Origin: Pseudomonadota bacterium
GTDB taxonomy: Bacteria > Pseudomonadota > Gammaproteobacteria > Halothiobacillales > Halothiobacillaceae
NCBI GenBank assembly: GCA_021795795.1
Contig: JAJYPA010000142.1
Coordinates: 1-16,102 of the forward strand
Direction: 5' to 3'
DNA length: 16,102 nucleotides
Shown one piece after another: positions 1-6,989 of this stretch. Numbering within the stretch: position 1 is the first letter of the stretch; each line of letters opens with the position of its first letter. The position numbers and the translations under genes were made by a program. The notes under the pieces are model-generated. The model saw only the letters and a program-made list of their open reading frames with translations, was not told where the DNA came from and did not search any database.

Positions 1-72
1 CCTCGAGGGTTTCGACGGTGTGTGAAGGCAGCCGAGGAACGGCTTAGTGAATATGAGGGTTACGGAGGATAA
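1..72 (+). CDS. C-terminal end of a HigB/RelE-like toxin (partial, cut by window edge)
   Basis: Frame 1 is open from the window edge to TAA at 70-72. Its last 23 residues include CVKAAEERLSEYEGYGG, a charged alpha-helical tail like the end of phage Gp49/HigB-type toxins, which often finish with a helix of the form RAxxRLxEY. The stop is 6 bases before the start of a HigA-like antitoxin, and toxin-first order is the HigBA arrangement. Such toxins are ribosome-dependent mRNA endonucleases. The assignment rests mainly on this neighbour and on the short tail, because the catalytic part lies outside the window. Confidence 0.5.
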   Translation, partial: PRGFRRCVKAAEERLSEYEGYGG

Positions 73-78
73 TGGATA

Positions 79-432
79 ATGATTATTACGGGGTTGAGGA
101 CCGCAGAAGAATCACTCAGAGAGGATCTCAAAGATCCGGAGTTTCGCAAGGAGTGGGAGCGGACAGCGCTAGCGCGTGCCGTGGCTATTGAGGTAATCAA
201 GTACCGCGCAGAACATGGTATTTCCCAAACAGAGCTAGGCCGAAGACTGGGGATGCACCAGCCCGCAATTTCTCGGCTCGAGGAGGGAGACCAGACTCCA
301 AGTATTGACATGCTCAAACGGTTGTCACAGAAGCTTGGGATCGATCTCAATATAAATATCCACGCCGGTGAGTTAGACGTCGAGCGGTTAGACAGAGTGA
401 TCGCGAGTAAGGAGCGACAACTCTTGCGCTAA
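79..432 (+). CDS. HigA-like XRE-family helix-turn-helix antitoxin
   Basis: This 117-residue protein has a lambda-repressor-type helix-turn-helix at about residues 50-95, seen as YRAEHGISQTELGRRLGMHQ followed by PAISRLEEGDQTPSIDML. The N-terminal 45 residues are charged and start with MIITGLRTAEESL. It probably neutralises the toxin that ends at 72 and represses their shared promoter, as HigA proteins do. The start is supported by GGAGGA at 64-69, 9 bases upstream and overlapping the end of the toxin gene, so the pair is translationally linked. An ATG at 72 is in a different frame and was not used. The stop is TAA at 430-432. As the neighbour of a relaxase, the pair plausibly serves plasmid maintenance. 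Confidence 0.85.
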   Translation: MIITGLRTAEESLREDLKDPEFRKEWERTALARAVAIEVIKYRAEHGISQTELGRRLGMHQPAISRLEEGDQTPSIDMLKRLSQKLGIDLNINIHAGELDVERLDRVIASKERQLLR

Positions 433-707
433 GCGGAGCCAGTGGCGGCCATCCTCCCGGCTGATCTATCGGAAATCCGACGATTCTGTTTTGCGCCTGG
501 CCCGGCTTGGGTTACACATGCGGAGCTGTTCAGATAACACTGGCGGGGCCAGATATTTTCAAAGTTAAAAAAACCTCCTCTGATATTAGAAATGAAGTCT
601 CTGAAACTAAAGGCTCATGAGCAACGAATCAGAATTGCGGACCATGTTTTCAAGAGTTGCTGCCACAAACACCAGTCAAAGGCCAAACCAAAAAGCCCAG
701 GAATCAC

Positions 708-735
708 ACATTTGCACCAAAGGTGCAAATGTCCT
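708..735 (+). other. Candidate origin of transfer: 11-bp hairpin plus nic-like sequence
   Basis: ACATTTGCACC (708-718) and GGTGCAAATGT (722-732) form a perfect inverted repeat around AAA, followed by CCTAACGC. From memory, the oriT of R388 has the hairpin GCACC-GAAA-GGTGC followed within about 9 bases by TATTGTCT and the nick. Here GCACC-AAA-GGTGC is followed by AAATGTCC, so the layout and the TGTC before the expected nick match. A relaxase of the same MobF class starts 63 bases downstream. The nick would fall near 733-735. The repeat could instead be an operator for the relaxase gene. Confidence 0.6.
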
Positions 736-783
736 AACGCATGCTAAACTTACCGCAACGGGGAGGTATCACCCCCGGCGAGC

Positions 784-789
784 AGGAGG
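784..789 (+). promoter_or_regulatory. Ribosome-binding site that decides the relaxase start
   Basis: AGGAGG lies 8 bases before the ATG at 798. The ATG at 741 in the same frame has no such site and would add 19 residues before the conserved relaxase N-terminus. Confidence 0.8.
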
Positions 790-797
790 CTTCGACA

Positions 798-3644
798 ATG
801 GGACTATCCGTTAGCGCAGTGAGCGCGAAGCAGGCGCAATACTACATCGACGCCGTGGCGAAGGGCCGAGAAGATTATTATTCAGGCGACGGGGAAGCCG
901 CGCCGACCGCGTTCCGAGGCCGCACCGACGGCGGCTGGGAGCGCCCAGAGCAAGTCTCGGTCGATACCGTGGCGGAGATGCTCAAGCTCGGCGAGGAGGG
1001 CGACCACCGCAAAAACGTCGCCTACGATCTCACGTTCTCCGTTCCTAAATCGGTGAGCGTGCTATGGGCCACTGGAGATGCGGAGACGCGAGCGGTCATC
1101 GAGAAGAATCTGCGGCTGGCGTCAGAGGCCGCAGTCGGGTCGATGCACTGGTATGCGAGAGAGGGCCACGCCGGAGCTCGCGTGATCGAGGTGGACCCGC
1201 CGGCGAACATGTTCGACTTCCGCCACCGCACCAGCCGAGCGCTCGATCCTCAGCTCCATTCTCACATCTTGGTCGAAAACCGCATCGAGGTTGACGGCCG
1301 TGCTCTGACTCTGGACGGGCGGGAGGTCTACGCGCAGGCTAAAAACGCAGGGATGGTATTTGACTCAGTTTTGCGCCGAGGCCTCACCGAAGAACTAGGA
1401 GTGGCGTGGGAGCCGACCAAAGCCAACGGAGCCTCGGGAGATATTCGCGGAGTGAGCAAGGAGCTGATCGCGTTTTGGTCGTCGCGGCGGGCAGACATTG
1501 AAGCAAAGTTGGACGGGTGGAAGGCAGAGTTCGAGGCCGCAACCGGAAGGGAACCAACCGCGAGAGAACAACGCAAAGCGGCGGAGGGATTCACTCTTTC
1601 GACCCGCCGAAAAAAGACGGGCTCCCACTCGAGCGAGGACCTATTAAGCCGGTGGCAGTCCGAGGGCAAGGTCTACCAAACTAACGCCCTAGCCGACGCC
1701 CCGAGCGCGGCGGCGAGTTGGGCCAGTACTCAGCGAGGCACTCGCGAGGACATCCAAAACCGTCTTGTGGGAGCGAGGCCAAGCCGGGGCGATTCCGCAG
1801 ACGCGCTCGTTGCCGCAGTGGACGCCCACAGCCAGCCCACGCTCAATCGCTGGCAGCTGGAAGTTGAGGCGCGGAAGACCCTGCCTCAGCGCGAGCGGGA
1901 AACCCCGGCGGAATGGAGCGCCCGCGTCGAAGCCCTTTGCGAGCAGGCGGCCAGGAGCGGTGCTTTGGTGGCTATTCCAATCGAGGGCGACAGCCCTCGT
2001 TCAGAGCGGTATACCACGCAAGGTCAAATCGCCAAAGAGCGCGAGGTCGTTGATGTGCTTGCCAGCAAAGGTCATGATGGCCGTGCGGGCCGCAAGCTAG
2101 CCGAGATGAGCGCAGAATATGCCCAAGCCGCCGTCGCGGCTGGCACGCTCAGCCAGGAGCAGGCCGAAGCTATCCAGATGCTCGCGGGTGCTGAGACGCG
2201 AGGGGCGGCACTGATCGGAGCGCCAGGAGTCGGCAAGACCACTACCCTCGGAGTAATGGCAGAAGCCGCTTCCGAGGCTGGCTGGACAGTTACCGGCCTT
2301 GCCTCGACTGGCCGTGCGGCTGCTGAGCTGTCAGGCGCGACGGAGCGCGGCGGCGGCCAGAGCTCCACTATCGCCAATTGGCTGATCGAGCGCCGACGCG
2401 AGGCGGGCGTGCCGACCACGGATGAGCTGATGCTACACTGGGCGGGATCGCATCCTGGACCCGAGGTGCCACGCCACGAGCTGATTATGCTCGATGAGTC
2501 GAGCATCACTTCCACCGACGACCTCGCGAAAATCGCCGCATATGCTCGGTATGCCGAGGCCAGGGTCATCCTAGTTGGCGATCACCGACAGATCGGCAGC
2601 GTAGAAAAGGGCGGCGTGTTGCTTGGGATAGCCACCGCAGAAGGTGCCGAGGCCGAGCGCGTGGGGCTGGCGCGAATTCCGACGGCCACCATTGAGACAG
2701 TCGTACGCCAGCGCGAGGAATGGGAGCGGAGAGCCGCCGAGCAGCTACGACAGGGCGGTGCCAAGGCAGAGATGGCGGTTGACGCTTACGCTGAGCACGG
2801 GCGCGTTCACGCTGTTGCGGGCACCCTCGAAGCCAAGCGGGAGATTGCGGCGCGCATGGCCGATGACGTGGCGGCGGGCAAGCACTCGATAGCCATCGGC
2901 TACACAGGGAACGCCGTCAATCAACTCAACGCCGCCGTTGTCGCAGAACTCGTAAATCGCGGCGAGTTGCCCCAAGAGACGCTCCCAGACTTTGGGTTCC
3001 GGACGGGCCAGCAGGTCATCACGCGCAAAAACCTGTACGAGGCCACGGAGACGCGAAAGCGCGAGATGGTCGTCAAAAACGGCGACCGCTGGACCGTGGT
3101 CGGCCAGGTCGGCTCGGGCCAGGAGGCCGAGCTGGTGGTCGAAAAGCTCGGGAGCGGAGAACGCCGGACGTTGGATCGGGGGTATGTCGAGGCCACGATC
3201 TCAGGCGGCGGACGACAAGTCCAAGCGGGGTACGCCAGCACCCCGATCACCATCCAGAGCGCCAGTCTGGACGGCAGCTCTTATACACTAGCCTCTGAAC
3301 AGGCGGCCTCCTCCAGCATCCTGGTGCCTATGACCAGAGGAAAAGACGAAAACCACCTGTTCGTTCCGACCGGCGTGGAGGCCAGAACACACGATCCGTT
3401 GGTGGCGACGGCCGAGCGGCAGGAGCCGCAGGCAGAGGCTGTCTCGTGGTTCAAAGCAAAGGCAGCGGCAGCTCCGGCGGAAAAGGACAAATCCGCCCTG
3501 CATCACCTGGCTCAGGCCCGCGAGCGGGCGGCGGCGATCAAGGAAGCAGCAGAGCGCGGGGGAGAAGCCGCCAGAGAGGCCGCAAGGGCGGCGACGGCCG
3601 AGCGGCAAGCCCAGGAAGAGCAGAACGCTGGGCGGATGATCTAA
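798..3644 (+). CDS. mobF: MobF-family conjugative relaxase/helicase (TrwC/TraI type)
   Basis: This 948-residue protein would cut one strand of oriT, stay bound to the 5' end through a tyrosine, and unwind the plasmid for transfer. Tyrosine pairs at Y15-Y16 and Y27-Y28 match the two catalytic tyrosine sites of TrwC. YDLTFSVPKSVSVLWA (76-91) is a family hallmark. The metal-binding histidines are H143, H154 and H156 in HRTSRALDPQLHSH. The C-terminal RecD-like helicase has a Walker A motif GAPGVGKTT (474-482), Walker B LIMLDE (561-566), GDHRQIG (593-599) and MTRGKDENHLF (844-854). The segment GYASTPITIQSASLD (810-824) lacks the His and Gly usual in helicase motif V (TxHxxQG), so helicase activity may be altered. 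The tail after about 880 is Ala/Glu/Arg-rich and likely helical. The length is close to that of TrwC (966). The start at 798 is chosen from the AGGAGG site and because relaxase homology begins there. Confidence 0.95.
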   Translation: MGLSVSAVSAKQAQYYIDAVAKGREDYYSGDGEAAPTAFRGRTDGGWERPEQVSVDTVAEMLKLGEEGDHRKNVAYDLTFSVPKSVSVLWATGDAETRAVIEKNLRLASEAAVGSMHWYAREGHAGARVIEVDPPANMFDFRHRTSRALDPQLHSHILVENRIEVDGRALTLDGREVYAQAKNAGMVFDSVLRRGLTEELGVAWEPTKANGASGDIRGVSKELIAFWSSRRADIEAKLDGWKAEFEAATGREPTAREQRKAAEGFTLSTRRKKTGSHSSEDLLSRWQSEGKVYQTNALADAPSAAASWASTQRGTREDIQNRLVGARPSRGDSADALVAAVDAHSQPTLNRWQLEVEARKTLPQRERETPAEWSARVEALCEQAARSGALVAIPIEGDSPRSERYTTQGQIAKEREVVDVLASKGHDGRAGRKLAEMSAEYAQAAVAAGTLSQEQAEAIQMLAGAETRGAALIGAPGVGKTTTLGVMAEAASEAGWTVTGLASTGRAAAELSGATERGGGQSSTIANWLIERRREAGVPTTDELMLHWAGSHPGPEVPRHELIMLDESSITSTDDLAKIAAYARYAEARVILVGDHRQIGSVEKGGVLLGIATAEGAEAERVGLARIPTATIETVVRQREEWERRAAEQLRQGGAKAEMAVDAYAEHGRVHAVAGTLEAKREIAARMADDVAAGKHSIAIGYTGNAVNQLNAAVVAELVNRGELPQETLPDFGFRTGQQVITRKNLYEATETRKREMVVKNGDRWTVVGQVGSGQEAELVVEKLGSGERRTLDRGYVEATISGGGRQVQAGYASTPITIQSASLDGSSYTLASEQAASSSILVPMTRGKDENHLFVPTGVEARTHDPLVATAERQEPQAEAVSWFKAKAAAAPAEKDKSALHHLAQARERAAAIKEAAERGGEAAREAARAATAERQAQEEQNAGRMI

Positions 3645-3648
3645 AAAG

Positions 3649-3680
3649 CCGGTATAAAAGGGTACCGGGGGGTTTGTTGT
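3649..3680 (+). terminator. Weak candidate terminator after the relaxase gene
   Basis: CCGGTA (3649-3654) and TACCGG (3663-3668) form a 6-bp stem with an 8-base loop just after the relaxase stop. The following tract is only moderately T-rich (ggggtttgttg), so termination would be weak. The position between converging genes makes a terminator plausible. Confidence 0.3.
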
Positions 3681-3710
3681 CGGGCCTTAAATCGAATCGT
3701 AGGGGATAGT

Positions 3711-3944
3711 TTATAGCCACTCCCACGGCTCGTGGTCGTAGCGGCCGCTCTCTTTGCGGCGGCGGCACTCATCCGACACCGAGGCCAGCCTCAGACAAGT
3801 TTCCAGGCTCATCCGCTCCCCCCAATCGTCGGCGCGGGCCGACCGCGCATCCAAAAGCTCGTCGTCGGTCATTGCCGCCGACTCCGCGTCGAGCTCTGCC
3901 CGCAACTTCCTTGCGTACTTCCTTATCCGATACTTTCTCAACAT
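3711..3944 (-). CDS. Small charged hypothetical protein, last gene of the transfer operon
   Basis: This 77-residue protein starts MLRKYRIRKYARKLRAELDA and ends HEPWEWL. It is rich in Arg, Glu and Asp, has no membrane segment and no domain I recognise. It has two cysteines (LETCLRL and DECRRR) that do not form a metal-binding motif I can name. It is very probably expressed: its ribosome-binding site AGGAGG overlaps the TAG stop of the coupling-protein gene, with only 9 bases between the two genes, so translation should be coupled. The location suggests a minor transfer or regulatory role. The function is unknown. Confidence 0.75.
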   Translation of the reverse strand: MLRKYRIRKYARKLRAELDAESAAMTDDELLDARSARADDWGERMSLETCLRLASVSDECRRRKESGRYDHEPWEWL

Positions 3945-3953
3945 CTCATCCTC

Positions 3954-5708
3954 CTAGTTCTGGATCGCTTCAGCCCAAGGCCCGACGCGACGGTCGATGA
4001 CACGCCACGCGCCGGTGTCGGCTTCTCCGAAGACGTGGTTCGGCTCGATCCTGTCGCGCATTTCGGCGGACGTGGTGGAGCCGTCGTCCTCCATTGCGCC
4101 AAACATTACAGTACGGTCGCGGCGCTTGGTGGTGCTGATTTTCGTGACCTCGTGCTGGCCCTCTCCGTCGGCGAGATGCTTGGCTAGGCCAATCGCTGGG
4201 GTTCCCGCCGCGACCATGACTAGAGGCCAGCTGTTCAAAATCCACCCGGTCCTGTCTTCGCCCGCCCAGATCTTGGCCTGATGTTCGTGCTGCAAAACGG
4301 CGACGACGTGAACCCCGAGGGAGCGGCCCTGCGCGGTCCATTCGTGGATGTTCGGAACGGGCGCGAGCGAGGCCATCTCATCTAGGATGATCAGGTGATC
4401 GCCTTGCGTGGTCGAGGCTTCCGTCCAGAGCGCGAGAGCTAGCGCGGCCATTGGAGCGCGCCACGCGTCGCTTGCGCTTGATGGAACGATCACCGCGAGG
4501 AGATCGTGTTCCGATGCAGCCCACGCGCCGGGATCGAACGCTTGGCGGCCGCTTTCGTCAGGGTACTTGTACGCCCCGAGCGCTATCGCCGCAGTTTGAT
4601 AGCGGGAGAGAGCCGTCACATTGTTCGCCTGGAGCAGGGTGGCAGTTTCGAGGATCTGCCCCGCAGCGGCGCGCTCGACGGGCGAGAGCGACAGCGGCAC
4701 CGTCGCGACCTGCTGTGCGAGGTTGGTCAAGTTCCGCAGCTGGAGTTCCCCAAATAGCCGCTCAGCGCCTGGCGCGCCGTTAGATGCGGCTTGCGTAAGG
4801 AGCAGATCGGAGCCAGCCAGGGGCTGGGGGTCGAGGAGGTCATGCCAGCTCGACGCGCCAGCCTTGATAGTCGCAGCCTCAATGATGGTCGCGTCGGCAA
4901 TCAGGCCGGACGACGCCTCGGTCCAAAAGCTCTGTGATGCCTCACCTTGGCCGACGACATCAGAAAGGCAGCGCGCGAGCACCGTCGAGCGGGCCTGGAC
5001 TTTGTTTGCCGAGCTCGCGCTGGCGATCCATAGTATTGGATCCCAGCGGCAGTCGAGGACCTTCCATCCGGCCGCCTCAAGCGAGGCCAGGCGGGCCTCC
5101 CCGTCCGCGTCGAGACATTCCCTGCCCTCCGGCGTGATCAGGTGGATCGCTGCGGGTGTGGCGGTCAACGCTTCTGGGATTACATCGCCCTTCGTGGAAA
5201 GGACCGCTGCCGGACCAGCGCTGGTCCACCGCGCGATGAAAGACCGGAGGAGCGTAGTCTTGCCCGATCCGGTGGCACCGAGAATTAAGGCGTGCGGGAA
5301 CCATGCACGGCCCAAGTTGATTCCGAGCTCTCGGCCAATTGCGATAGGCATGCCCACGCGCCAGCCACGTTGAGGCAGGGCAGTGTGAGCGGGGTGGTAA
5401 ACGCGGGCCAGGTCGTGCGGGTCAGCTTGAGTCGCCGCTGCGGTTTGTTTGACAACCTCAGAGCTCGATCCCCGCTCGCTAATTTTGTTCGCCAGCCATT
5501 TACCCAGAATCAGCAGGATGATTAGTCCGATGATGCGGCCGGTCCAGCCAGACCAGGCGAACAGCCCCAGCAGGACCACCAACGCCAGCAGGCTGCGGTT
5601 CACCATTTTGCGGCGGCGGGCGTACGTTACGTTTTCGTTGAGCCGATGTTTTAGCGCTTGAGCTTCATTCCAAAATTTGACCGCATCGGCGAAAATATTT
5701 TCTTCCAT
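3954..5708 (-). CDS. Type IV coupling protein (TraD/TrwB/VirD4-like ATPase)
   Basis: This 584-residue inner-membrane ATPase would link the relaxase-DNA complex to a type IV secretion channel. The N-terminus has a basic helix, then two membrane segments at about 38-55 and 57-73, as in VirD4-type coupling proteins. Walker A is LILGATGSGKTTLLRSF (141-157) and Walker B is HLIILDEMASLAPV (438-451). QGRSLGVHVVAVLQHEHQAK after Walker B is typical of the family's hexameric motor, where a glutamine (here LQ) contacts nucleotide. Translation starts at the ATG at 5706-5708 after GGAAAGGATG. The gene lies 17 bases after a membrane-protein gene and 9 bases before the 77-residue gene, forming one leftward operon that converges on the relaxase. 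I see no truncation. No VirB-like genes are in the window. Confidence 0.92.
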   Translation of the reverse strand: MEENIFADAVKFWNEAQALKHRLNENVTYARRRKMVNRSLLALVVLLGLFAWSGWTGRIIGLIILLILGKWLANKISERGSSSEVVKQTAAATQADPHDLARVYHPAHTALPQRGWRVGMPIAIGRELGINLGRAWFPHALILGATGSGKTTLLRSFIARWTSAGPAAVLSTKGDVIPEALTATPAAIHLITPEGRECLDADGEARLASLEAAGWKVLDCRWDPILWIASASSANKVQARSTVLARCLSDVVGQGEASQSFWTEASSGLIADATIIEAATIKAGASSWHDLLDPQPLAGSDLLLTQAASNGAPGAERLFGELQLRNLTNLAQQVATVPLSLSPVERAAAGQILETATLLQANNVTALSRYQTAAIALGAYKYPDESGRQAFDPGAWAASEHDLLAVIVPSSASDAWRAPMAALALALWTEASTTQGDHLIILDEMASLAPVPNIHEWTAQGRSLGVHVVAVLQHEHQAKIWAGEDRTGWILNSWPLVMVAAGTPAIGLAKHLADGEGQHEVTKISTTKRRDRTVMFGAMEDDGSTTSAEMRDRIEPNHVFGEADTGAWRVIDRRVGPWAEAIQN

Positions 5709-5725
5709 TTTTCACATCCTTTCCT

Positions 5726-6106
5726 CTACCAGCCTCGGCGTCTTGGCGGAGCCAGTCCAGCGTCGGGATCGTTCCCGCCACCCTGGTGGTTGTGCAGCCC
5801 GTGCCAGGCGGCCAGCACCAGGACGATCAGGACCAGGAGCGGGAGGGCCGAAAGTATCGCCGCGATCCAATGCCACGCGGACGCCGAGGGCAGCGGCTGG
5901 CTGGTATGCCAGACCGTCGCGCCGCGCCAGTCGGCGAGCGTTCCGATGAACCTTGAATACGTCATGTTCGGTGCGGGGAAGAACAGCGCCGTGAGGTGCC
6001 ACCCCGCCCAGGCCCCGAACGCCAGGGCTATGATCAGGCCGCCGATGACAATCACTGCGGTCATCGTGCCCGATCCGTCGCCCTGACCTTGTTGTCTGTC
6101 TAACAT
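5726..6106 (-). CDS. Two-helix membrane protein of the transfer operon
   Basis: From the ATG at 6104-6106 this is a 126-residue protein with hydrophobic segments at about residues 16-44 and 79-104, a Trp/His-containing middle loop, and a Gly/Pro/Arg-rich tail. AAGGAG lies 7 bases before this ATG and decides the start. A longer frame back to 6247 would add a basic stretch without a site and would read through the DnaA-box region, so I reject it. An overlapping frame (5712-6152) has no membrane pattern and looks like a shadow. The gene directly precedes the coupling protein, so a role as a membrane partner in conjugation is inferred. No named family is recognised. Confidence 0.7.
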   Translation of the reverse strand: MLDRQQGQGDGSGTMTAVIVIGGLIIALAFGAWAGWHLTALFFPAPNMTYSRFIGTLADWRGATVWHTSQPLPSASAWHWIAAILSALPLLVLIVLVLAAWHGLHNHQGGGNDPDAGLAPPRRRGW

Positions 6107-6182
6107 GCGCCATCTCCTTCTCTTCGGGCCCAAGCCGGGCCCCTTCCCCCATATATATGCGGGAGATTTCAGATCTTTTGAG

Positions 6183-6219
6183 AAAAAGCGCTTTTTGTGG
6201 ATACCCCGTTTGTGGATAA
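6183..6219. other. Two DnaA-box-like sites next to a 14-bp palindrome (candidate replication origin element)
   Basis: AAAAAGCGCTTTTT (6183-6196) is a perfect palindrome. TGTGGATAC (6196-6204) and TGTGGATAA (6211-6219) follow; the second is the exact complement of the DnaA box TTATCCACA and the first differs at one position. They share TTTGTGGATA with 15-bp spacing. An AT-rich stretch (atatatat, 6151-6158) lies close by. This is what a plasmid origin with DnaA binding can look like, but no replication-initiator gene is in the window. Confidence 0.4.
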
Positions 6220-6277
6220 ATCCAGCAATCTCATTTATGCCCTCCAATAAGCGACGATTGATCTCGCAAGGGATCTG

Positions 6278-6535
6278 TCATGGCTGGGGGGTCCATTTAA
6301 CAAGCTGAACCGCCTGGCGTCCAACGGCGAGGGCCTGATGAACTGAAGTCACAAGGCTCGGACCCGCAGTCAAGACCAAGATCCCGCCAAAGATGGCCAG
6401 CATGCTGACCCAAACCAGCGCGTGAATACGGTGGCTGCGGCGGCGGTCCCTATAAGTGAGGACACCGGCAGAGCGGAGAAACGCCTTGGCATATCCATCA
6501 GCTGTGCGGGAATCCATTTCAAATTTCGTGGTCAC
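6278..6535 (-). CDS. Small single-pass membrane protein of the transfer operon
   Basis: Starting at GTG 6533-6535 the product has 85 residues: a charged N-terminal region (MTTKFEMDSRTADGYAKAFL, then an RDRRRSHR cluster), one membrane helix at about 39-58, and a short C-terminal part ending VKWTPQP. The basic cluster just before the helix predicts that the N-terminus faces the cytoplasm. The GTG is chosen because AAGGAAG lies 5-6 bases upstream. A TTG at 6571 and an ATG at 6517 are alternatives. The start overlaps the end of the preceding gene by 17 bases. I recognise no family. Small membrane proteins of this kind often accompany coupling proteins in transfer regions of Gram-positive plasmids. 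Confidence 0.65.
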   Translation of the reverse strand: MTTKFEMDSRTADGYAKAFLRSAGVLTYRDRRRSHRIHALVWVSMLAIFGGILVLTAGPSLVTSVHQALAVGRQAVQLVKWTPQP

Positions 6536-6767
6536 AATCGACTTCCTTTCGAGCGCGGACAACTGCGACAACGGCTTCTGCCAGCTCGCCGGCGAGCATT
6601 AAGGCGAGAAAGAACAGCGCGAACAGCGCGTCGCCAAGCCAGCGCGCGGACGGAGAGAAACCCGGCGGGAAAGCCGATCCCAGTATCGGCGCGACAAAGA
6701 TAAAAACGATTGCAAGTACTGCTATGGCCGCCAGCGCTTTCACCAACCTCGTTTTCGTTGGGTTCAT
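6519..6767 (-). CDS. Small two-helix membrane protein, first gene of the leftward transfer operon
   Basis: The 82-residue product starts MNPTKTRLVKALAAIAVLAI and has hydrophobic segments at about 10-30 and 45-70, followed by a charged tail (RARKEVDCDHEI). AGGGGAG lies 6 bases before the ATG at 6765-6767 and sets the start. The frame extends upstream to 6854 without a site, so the longer form is unlikely. The gene overlaps the next by 17 bases, suggesting coupled expression. No family is recognised. It resembles VirB2/VirB3-size membrane proteins only in length and hydrophobicity, which is not enough to name it. Confidence 0.7.
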   Translation of the reverse strand: MNPTKTRLVKALAAIAVLAIVFIFVAPILGSAFPPGFSPSARWLGDALFALFFLALMLAGELAEAVVAVVRARKEVDCDHEI

Positions 6768-6791
6768 TTGTTTCTCCCCTCTATCTATGTC

Positions 6792-6822
6792 TGTATACGC
6801 CGATTTTTCGGGAAAAGTCCAA
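6792..6822 (-). promoter_or_regulatory. Weak candidate promoter for the leftward transfer operon
   Basis: On the minus strand TTGGAC (6817-6822) and TATACA (6792-6797) are separated by 19 bases and would start transcription about 15-20 bases before the first gene. The spacing is longer than ideal. Confidence 0.3.
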
Positions 6823-6869
6823 AACTTCGCAAAGATTTTGCCAAAGAGCTGCAACGTCTATATGAAGTA

Positions 6870-6900
6870 TTGTAGCAAAGACTTGTAGCACAGACTTGTC
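6870..6900 (+). repeat. Tandem 13-bp repeat upstream of parA (candidate centromere or operator)
   Basis: TTGTAGCAAAGAC (6870-6882) and TTGTAGCACAGAC (6883-6895) are adjacent copies differing at one base, followed by a partial third copy TTGTC (6896-6900). Tandem iterons in front of a parA operon are the usual place for partner-protein binding (parC/parS) and autoregulation. The intergenic position between divergent operons supports a regulatory role. Confidence 0.5.
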
Positions 6901-6903
6901 CTC

Positions 6904-6949
6904 CATACTGAGTGTCGGGAATGTATACATGGTATGCACATACAGTATG
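6904..6949. repeat. Nested inverted repeats upstream of parA
   Basis: CATACTG (6904-6910) and CAGTATG (6943-6949) are perfect complements that flank the 10-bp palindrome ATGTATACAT (6921-6930), and both have almost the same centre (about 6926). The arrangement suggests a dimeric protein-binding site in the parA promoter region. TATGAT (6946-6951) could be a -10 box, but no good -35 is visible. Confidence 0.35.
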
Positions 6950-6989
6950 ATCGTAAGATCAGCAAAATAAAAGCACTACGATATGAAGC

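Larger units (their letters stand above)
433..797. other. Non-coding region between antitoxin and relaxase, probable oriT region
   Basis: These 365 bases hold no convincing gene. A 65-codon frame from 617 runs through the hairpin at 708-732 and into the relaxase gene, has no ribosome-binding site and shows no recognisable protein. The stretch 555-605 is A-rich, as is common near origins of transfer. The hairpin and likely nic site are listed separately. I see no strong -35/-10 pair for the relaxase. Confidence 0.5.

Noticed and set aside
617..814. 65-codon frame upstream of the relaxase
   Set aside because: It has no ribosome-binding site, runs across the oriT hairpin and into the relaxase gene, and has no protein-like pattern.
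2072..2569. Long minus-strand frame inside the relaxase gene
   Set aside because: It is a shadow of a GC-rich gene; the + strand carries the conserved helicase motifs across the same bases.
5712..6152. 146-codon minus-strand frame overlapping the membrane protein at 5726-6106
   Set aside because: Its product is Arg/Pro/Gly-rich and featureless, whereas the chosen frame gives two clear membrane helices and has a well-placed AAGGAG.
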